From Chloroflexaceae bacterium (GTDB taxonomy: Bacteria > Chloroflexota > Chloroflexia > Chloroflexales > Chloroflexaceae): DNA of 9,979 nucleotides. The stretch is taken from the NCBI GenBank assembly GCA_026417815.1, contig JAOACN010000253.1, positions 1 to 9,979 on the forward strand. Direction: 5' to 3'. Within the stretch, counting starts at the first letter, position 1. Every line of letters starts with the position of its first letter. Below, piece after piece: positions 6,528 to 9,979 of this stretch. A model generated the notes under the pieces. The model was given only the letters and a program-made list of their open reading frames with translations. It was not told the DNA's origin and ran no database searches. Made by a program: the position numbers and the translations under genes.

Positions 6528-6601
6528 CCCCCTCCCAGCCTCCCCCCGTTGGGGGGAGGCGCCGGGCGCCCTCCCCCAGCGGGAGAGGGTTGGGGAGGGG
6601 G
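6528..6601. repeat. Y-shaped GC-rich palindromic repeat, copy 2 (family D)
   Basis: The outer stem CCCCCTCCC (6528-6536) pairs perfectly with GGGAGGGGG (6593-6601). Hairpin 1 has a 9-bp stem, CCTCCCCCC (6539-6547) against GGGGGGAGG (6551-6559), with loop GTT. Hairpin 2 pairs CCCTCCCC (6569-6576) with GGAGAGGG (6582-6589), with one mismatch and loop CAGCG. The architecture and left half match 190-260, while hairpin 2 has changed on both arms. Confidence 0.75.
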
Positions 6602-6933
6602 TGGGAGTTCAACGAAAGACTTTGTTTTCAAATTACTTAGCTCTACTTTGTCATTTTGCCGCTGGCGGGGGGTGTGGGGGCCCGCGGCCCTCGGAGGGGT
6701 GCAACCCCTCTGAACCTCGGCGCAGCAGAAGCCGCGACAAGTGACAACGTAGAGTTAGTGGCATCCCCGGTGGACGACGGAATGGCTACCGCGTTATCGC
6801 GTATACTACGGCAAGAAGCAAGCCACACGCGTGCCCGGCATCATTGTAACCTGGCGCTCCCGCGCCGCATCACAATTTGGAGGGCGCCCGGTGATCATCT
6901 GAGGATGGGGGAAGGCGATGCCCATACGCCTCT

Positions 6934-7073
6934 GGCCGGGGCCTGGGGAAACCTGGTTTCCCCACAACCCCCCAGCCGGCCGTGTGCACCTCAGAATGTT
7001 CCTGGGAGGGCGCAGCCCTCCCAGACCCTCACCATCGGGCCGGGGCCTGGGGAAACCAGGTTTCCCCACAACC
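6934..7073. repeat. Composite repeat A-B-A, inverted orientation
   Basis: Two module A copies, centred at 6954 and 7058, sit in 36-bp near-identical blocks (6934-6969 and 7038-7073) that differ only at the central base (T or A). Between them is a perfect B with a 10-bp stem: CTGGGAGGGC (7002-7011), loop GCA, GCCCTCCCAG (7015-7024). Spacing from A 6954 to B is 59 bp and from B to A 7058 is 45 bp. The flank sequences show that the unit is reversed relative to 3871-3993. It ends 34 bp before the channel gene start. Confidence 0.8.
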
Positions 7074-7107
7074 TTCCAACGCCATGTTCACCTCGGGAGA
7101 CTGAACC

Positions 7108-8133
7108 ATGACTGACCAACCATCGCTCCACATCGCGACAGGTGATCAGGACCACGCCGAAGCCCGTCCACGGTTGCAGTACTTTCCTATCTCATTCTTC
7201 GCGTCAGTGCTGGGCATGACCGGCACGACCATCGCCCTGCAACGGGCGGAGCGCTTCCTGGGGCTGCCGTTCTCCATCAGTGGCATCCTGCTTGTGGCAT
7301 CGCTGGCGATCTTTCTTACAATCGCGACCTTCTATGCGCTGAAGGCGGCGCGGCACCTCGACGCTGTCAAACGGGAGTTCGCCCATCCGGTCAAGATCAA
7401 TTTTTTTGCCACCATTTCGATCAGCATGCTGCTGTTCGGGATCGCCTTTATGCGCCTGAACGGTGATGTTTCGCGGCTGTTCTGGATGGCGGGCACGGCC
7501 CTGCATCTGGTCTTCACGCTTGTGATTCTCTCCGCCTGGATGCACCGAACGACGTTCCAGATTCAACACGCCAACCCGGCCTGGTTCATTCCAGTGGTGG
7601 GCAACATCATCATTCCGATTGCGGGGGTTGAGCATGCTCCGGCCGAAATATCCTGGTTCTTCTTCAGCATCGGCCTGATCTTCTGGATCGTGCTGCTGAC
7701 CATCGTGCTGTACCGGATCATCTTTTACCCGCCGCTTCCCGAGCGGCTGAAGCCAACGTTGTTCATCCTGATCCCCCCGCCGGCCATCGGGTTCGTTTCC
7801 TACCTCCGGCTGATGGAGCACGACGTTAGCGGCTTTGTCCTGGATGGGTTCGCCAGGGTTCTGTATTATTTCGCGCTGTTTATCCTGTTGTTGCTGCTGG
7901 TGCAGGTGCGCCAGTTTGTGAAGATCCCCTTCTACATCTCGTGGTGGGCCTATTCGTTCCCCATGGCGGCGATCACCATAGCAACCATCGTGATGGCCTC
8001 CAGGACGAACCTGCTTTTCTTCCAGGGCCTGGCCTATGTGTTGTTGGTGGGCCTGGGGGCGCTGATCGTCATCCTGCTGTTCCGAACGATCGCGGCGATT
8101 GTTCAGCGCAAAATCTGTGTTGAGGATGAGTAA
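7108..8133 (+). CDS. SLAC1/TehA family (TDT) anion channel or transporter
   Basis: This 341-residue protein has an unstructured polar N-terminus of about 24 residues, then about ten hydrophobic segments (roughly 27-45, 55-79, 97-115, 124-145, 158-173, 181-204, 215-232, 247-267, 276-297, 303-330). Length and topology match TehA and plant SLAC1 relatives, which form trimeric channels from five helix hairpins. Family-like stretches are YFPISFFASVLGMTGTTIAL (25-44), NPAWFIPVVGNIIIPIAG (156-173) and WWAYSFPMAAIT (279-290). The family conducts chloride, nitrate or sulfite-type anions, or carries C4-dicarboxylates or tellurite. The substrate here cannot be told, and no tehB-like methyltransferase is adjacent. 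The ATG at 7108 follows GGGAG at a distance of about 9 nt. The upstream and downstream gaps are both filled by composite repeats. Confidence 0.82.
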   Translation: MTDQPSLHIATGDQDHAEARPRLQYFPISFFASVLGMTGTTIALQRAERFLGLPFSISGILLVASLAIFLTIATFYALKAARHLDAVKREFAHPVKINFFATISISMLLFGIAFMRLNGDVSRLFWMAGTALHLVFTLVILSAWMHRTTFQIQHANPAWFIPVVGNIIIPIAGVEHAPAEISWFFFSIGLIFWIVLLTIVLYRIIFYPPLPERLKPTLFILIPPPAIGFVSYLRLMEHDVSGFVLDGFARVLYYFALFILLLLLVQVRQFVKIPFYISWWAYSFPMAAITIATIVMASRTNLLFFQGLAYVLLVGLGALIVILLFRTIAAIVQRKICVEDE

Positions 8134-8147
8134 CTCCCCTGCCAGAT

Positions 8148-8268
8148 GAGAGGGTCCGGGCGGGCCGCGGCCTCACAGAACCGCCGTTCCTGGCCCGTTG
8201 AAGGATGGGGAAACCGGGTTTCCCCACGCCCCCGCTGAATGGGAGGGCAGGGAAGAGTACGGCCCTCT
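8148..8268. repeat. Composite repeat B-A-B between convergent genes
   Basis: A degenerate B (GTCCGGGCGGGCCGCGGCCTC, about 8155-8175) is followed by a perfect A, GGGGAAACCGGGTTTCCCC at 8207-8225 (centre 8216). A disrupted B follows, with GAGGGC (8243-8248) and GCCCTC (8262-8267) 13 nt apart. Centre spacings of about 53 and 40 bp match the forward-oriented copy at 3871-3993. It spans nearly the whole gap between the channel and carboxymuconolactone-decarboxylase-like stop codons. Confidence 0.72.
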
Positions 8269-8754
8269 CTACCTTCCGCCCCCGAAGCGCCCGCCGGAAC
8301 ACCGAAAGAGCAGGGCGTCCCAGGTATTGCCGAGCAGGTTGCCGATCCAGATCATGCGCAGCGCGCGCTCGATGGCGCGGGCCTGCTCCGCTCCATAGAT
8401 CGTCGCCAGTTGGGCCCGGAGCTCCGGCGGGGCCGCGCCGCCCGCCTCGGCCCACTGGCGAGCATAGAGCAGCGCCGGAAGCTCGGCCGCGGGCGCCGCG
8501 GCGGCATCACCCTCGAGCAGGCGACGGACCTCCTCCGGGGCCAGGCCGCTGATCTGGGCGACGTAGCCGTGGAAGGCGGCGCAGTAGCGGCAGCGGTTCA
8601 CCGCCGTGACGGTGAGCATCAGACGTTCGCGCAGCGCCGCGCTGATCGAGCCGCGCCCGCGCAGACTGGCGAGATGGCGCAGATCGCTCCAGAAGGGGGC
8701 GATACCACGGTAGTACCGTTTGCGGAAGGATGCAGGACGAGAGGTTGAGGACAT
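8269..8754 (-). CDS. Carboxymuconolactone decarboxylase / AhpD-like family protein
   Basis: This 161-residue all-helical protein has the CxxC...H signature of the CMD/AhpD superfamily in NRCRYCAAFHG: Cys55, Cys58 and His62. Before it is LRERLMLTVTAVN, and after it is GYVAQISGLAPEEVRRLLEG, as in alkylhydroperoxidase-type members. These use the redox pair for thiol-dependent peroxide reduction, while true CMD enzymes usually lack the pair. The CxxC therefore favours an AhpD-like thiol oxidoreductase, but the physiological reductant is unknown. The usual glutamate before the first cysteine appears replaced (VNRC). The C-terminus RCSGGRFGGGR is low-complexity. AGGAGATC about 10 nt before the ATG supports the start. 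The gene lies 122 bp downstream of the PIG-L/BshB-like gene on the same strand, separated by two B hairpins. Confidence 0.85.
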   Translation of the reverse strand: MSSTSRPASFRKRYYRGIAPFWSDLRHLASLRGRGSISAALRERLMLTVTAVNRCRYCAAFHGYVAQISGLAPEEVRRLLEGDAAAAPAAELPALLYARQWAEAGGAAPPELRAQLATIYGAEQARAIERALRMIWIGNLLGNTWDALLFRCSGGRFGGGR

Positions 8755-8811
8755 GCGTTCTGATCTCCTGGGTCAGGTCTCGGTACGAGTTGCGGGATTT
8801 CCCGTTCTTTC

Positions 8812-8869
8812 GGAGGGGCTTCGCCCTCCATGCCAGGGAAGAAGGATGCTGGAAGGGCTGCGCCCTCCC
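8812..8869. repeat. Two module B hairpins in tandem
   Basis: The first copy is GGAGGGGC (8812-8819), loop TTC, CCCTCC ending at 8829, with one extra G in the stem. The second is AGGGC (8854-8858), loop TGC, GCCCT (8862-8866), with partly paired GG/CC flanks. They sit between the stop of the PIG-L gene and the start of the AhpD-like gene. Confidence 0.6.
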
Positions 8870-8876
8870 GTGTCTC

Positions 8877-9599
8877 TCAGCCGTGCAACCCCGGCAGGAA
8901 CACGGTTGGGCTGGGCACCAGCAACGGGCTATGGCTCTTAAAGGCTTCGGCGTAGGCGACCCCGAACAGGCGGCCCAGATACGCGTCTTCGGCTTCGTAG
9001 AGGGTCAGGAGACGGTCGCCCTCTTCCACCCGGAAGATCGAGCCATACTCGGCCAGGGCCGCGCGCTTGCGATCGTAGGTATCGCTCACGTCCACGGCGA
9101 AGGCGAAGTCACGCCCCCAGGGCGGCTCCATTTTACAGTGCGGGAAGAAGAGCCGTTCCACGTTCCAGGGCTCCGTATCGGCCAGTAGTTCGCCACCGGG
9201 CACTCGTTCCCAGTGATCCAGCCGGGCGTAGAACACCGCCGCGCTGAGCAGCGCGCCGGCGGCGGCGTGATCGGGATGCACGCAGGCATCGGTGGTGCCA
9301 AAGACGATCTGGGGCCGGTGGATGCGGATCAAGCGGGCCACCTGCAACCGCAGGGGGATGGTGTCGCCAAGGAGCCGGTCCTGCCCGTCGAGGAACAGGC
9401 GCTCGGCGCCGAGGATGGCCGCCGCGCGCCGGGCCTGGGCCGCCCGCTCACCCGGCGCGGCAAAGTCGCTCGGCTCCCCGTCGCAGAGGTCCACCAGGAG
9501 CACACGCAATCCTTCATCCACCAGCCGCGCAATCGTCCCGCCCATCTGCACCTCGGCATCATCAGGGTGGGCGGAGATTACCAGCGCATCGTATGACAT
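8877..9599 (-). CDS. PIG-L/LmbE family N-deacetylase, BshB1-like
   Basis: This 240-residue protein shows both metal-site motifs of the PIG-L/LmbE superfamily: AHPDDAE (10-16, with His11, Asp13 and Asp14) and HPDH (108-111). By homology to Bacillus BcZBP, His11, Asp14 and His111 bind zinc and Asp13 is the general base. The C-terminal pattern DVSDTYDRKRAALAEYGS (170-187) followed by GVAYAEAFKSHSPLLV (213-228) closely resembles BshB1. BshB1 deacetylates GlcNAc-malate during bacillithiol synthesis. The length also fits. Without bshA or bshC in view, the substrate could be another N-acetylglucosaminyl compound. The start is supported by GAGGA about 6 nt upstream and by MSYDALVISAHPDD, with the motif directly after the first strand. 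A TATAAT box lies about 40 bp upstream. Confidence 0.88.
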   Translation of the reverse strand: MSYDALVISAHPDDAEVQMGGTIARLVDEGLRVLLVDLCDGEPSDFAAPGERAAQARRAAAILGAERLFLDGQDRLLGDTIPLRLQVARLIRIHRPQIVFGTTDACVHPDHAAAGALLSAAVFYARLDHWERVPGGELLADTEPWNVERLFFPHCKMEPPWGRDFAFAVDVSDTYDRKRAALAEYGSIFRVEEGDRLLTLYEAEDAYLGRLFGVAYAEAFKSHSPLLVPSPTVFLPGLHG

Positions 9600-9639
9600 C
9601 GTCGTCCTCTTGTTTCACGGTGACAGTGCACGGACTATC

Positions 9640-9645
9640 ATTATA
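9640..9645 (-). promoter_or_regulatory. Candidate -10 box of the PIG-L gene
   Basis: The minus strand reads TATAAT at 9645-9640, an exact consensus -10 hexamer, 40 bp before the start codon at 9599. No recognisable TTGACA-like -35 lies 16-18 bp upstream, so it may be weak, use another sigma factor, or be chance in this small AT-rich patch. Confidence 0.4.
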
Positions 9646-9716
9646 CTGATGCGCCAGGCTCATGCGATGTTACAGCAGGGCTCACGCACCGTCTTTGGGG
9701 CGAGCCCCAGACTCCC

Positions 9717-9765
9717 CATGGTTCGATGGTCCTGGCAGCTACGGCGCCAGAACCATCGAACCATG
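9717..9765 (-). other. Long stem-loop, 20-bp stem with 9-nt loop
   Basis: The left arm 9717-9736 (CATGGTTCGATGGTCCTGGC) pairs with 9746-9765 around the loop AGCTACGGC. Nineteen of 20 positions are Watson-Crick pairs. The exception is C9731 facing A9751, which is a mismatch in plus-strand RNA but a G-U wobble in minus-strand RNA. The strand assignment rests on that alone. It lies 118 bp upstream of the PIG-L start, beyond the -10 candidate. No T-tract follows on the minus strand, so it is not an obvious terminator. Confidence 0.6.
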
Positions 9766-9903
9766 ACCGTATTGGACGGCGCAGCCGCCCCTGCCCCCGC
9801 CGGAGGTGGACGTTGCCCGGGCCCTGGATGTTCCAGACATGCCGATTCGCGCTTCCACTGTGATCGGCTATACTGATGTAGGCATAAGCGGCTGGAAGGA
9901 TAC

Positions 9904-9922
9904 GGGGAAACCTGGTTTCCCC
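9904..9922. repeat. Module A palindrome truncated by the contig end
   Basis: GGGGAAACCTGGTTTCCCC is centred on 9913. The left flank CTGGAAGGATAC and right flank ACGCCCCGGCCCG match the forward-oriented copy at 8207-8225. The module B expected about 44 bp further right would fall past 9950, where the sequence turns into adapter. Confidence 0.75.
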
Positions 9923-9949
9923 ACGCCCCGGCCCGCCAGGGAACCCCTG

Positions 9950-9979
9950 CTGTCTCTTATACACATCTCCGAGCCCACG
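9950..9979. other. Nextera/Tn5 sequencing adapter (artefact)
   Basis: CTGTCTCTTATACACATCT at 9950-9968 is the 19-bp hyperactive Tn5 mosaic end. It runs directly into CCGAGCCCACG (9969-9979), the start of the Nextera read-2 adapter. This is untrimmed library adapter at the edge of an assembled contig, not genomic sequence or a real Tn5 insertion. Confidence 0.97.

Larger units (their letters stand above)
6392..7107. other. 716-bp intergenic repeat-rich region
   Basis: This gap between divergent genes shows no credible coding sequence; open frames here read through repeats and lack family resemblance. It holds a module B (6439-6460), a short hairpin ACCAC/GTGGT (6490-6502) and the second Y-shaped element (6528-6601). 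An AT-rich patch follows (about 6610-6655), then a B variant GAGGGGT/ACCCCTC with loop GCA (6694-6710) and an inverted A-B-A composite (6934-7073). A TATACT at 6802-6807 is a weak -10 candidate for the downstream channel gene, with no matching -35. Confidence 0.7.
9600..9949. other. 350-bp region upstream of the PIG-L gene, no gene found
   Basis: No credible coding sequence is visible. The region holds a TATAAT promoter-like box (minus strand, 9640-9645), a small hairpin TGGGGC/GCCCCA (9696-9709), a long stem-loop (9717-9765) and a module A palindrome (9904-9922). The stretch 9867-9875 repeats TATACTGAT from 9642-9650, both reading ATCAGTATA on the minus strand. Confidence 0.65.

Noticed and set aside
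6643..7111. Possible small genes in the 716-bp gap before the channel gene
   Set aside because: Open frames here run through palindromes (giving GKPGFP-type peptides), lack ribosome binding sites, and resemble no protein family.
7204..7821. Minus-strand open frame of about 205 codons opposite the channel gene
   Set aside because: Its translation is rich in charged residues and glutamine, as expected of the complement of hydrophobic codons. The plus strand encodes a coherent multi-helix membrane protein.
7108..8133. Assignment of the channel gene as a tellurite-resistance determinant (tehA)
   Set aside because: Only family membership is visible. There is no adjacent tehB, and SLAC1/TehA relatives differ widely in substrate.
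3593..9922. CRISPR array formed by the repeated palindromes
   Set aside because: The palindromes are dispersed between genes hundreds of bases apart, the intervals themselves contain recurring B modules and flanks, and no cas gene is present.
9950..9968. Genuine Tn5 or other transposon end
   Set aside because: The mosaic end is followed immediately by the Nextera read-2 adapter sequence at the end of the contig, which identifies it as library adapter.

Overview
This window is a GC-rich bacterial chromosomal segment that ends at an assembly edge. It contains ten genes I can support: one partial and nine complete. The menaquinone genes, the PduO-type corrinoid adenosyltransferase, a BshB1-like deacetylase and the dense GC-rich intergenic palindromes would suit a member of the Chloroflexota (Chloroflexus/Roseiflexus relatives). 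That assignment is an inference from gene content and style; no rRNA or other marker gene is present.

Layout. At the left edge is the 3' end of menA, followed by menE on the same strand (1-1771); both act in menaquinone synthesis. Three minus-strand genes follow: a hexapeptide-repeat acyltransferase (2984-3544), a DUF1405 membrane protein (2225-2908) and a 70-residue two-helix membrane protein (1931-2143). After a 490-bp repeat-rich gap comes a plus-strand PduO-type ATP:cob(I)alamin adenosyltransferase (4035-4595). It converges on two minus-strand genes, a CPBP intramembrane protease (4637-5434) and a DUF6544-like membrane-anchored protein (5528-6391). A second repeat-rich gap of 716 bp precedes a plus-strand SLAC1/TehA anion channel (7108-8133). 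That gene converges on a minus-strand pair, a carboxymuconolactone decarboxylase/AhpD-like protein (8269-8754) and a PIG-L/LmbE (BshB1-like) deacetylase (8877-9599).

The most notable content lies between the genes. A composite repeat of roughly 100 bp occupies several gaps. It alternates a palindrome GGGGAAACC-N-GGTTTCCCC (module A) with a hairpin GGGAGGGC-NNN-GCCCTCCC (module B), at near-constant spacing and in both orientations. A second family occurs twice (190-260 and 6528-6601) and could fold as a Y-shaped structure of two hairpins inside a 9-bp outer stem. These resemble REP/BIME-type elements; no transposase is present in the window.

The genes look like ordinary housekeeping and accessory genes, and I see no defence system, biosynthetic cluster, phage, CRISPR array or RNA gene. 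The last 30 bases (9950-9979) are the Tn5 mosaic end plus Nextera read-2 adapter. They are a sequencing artefact, not genomic DNA.
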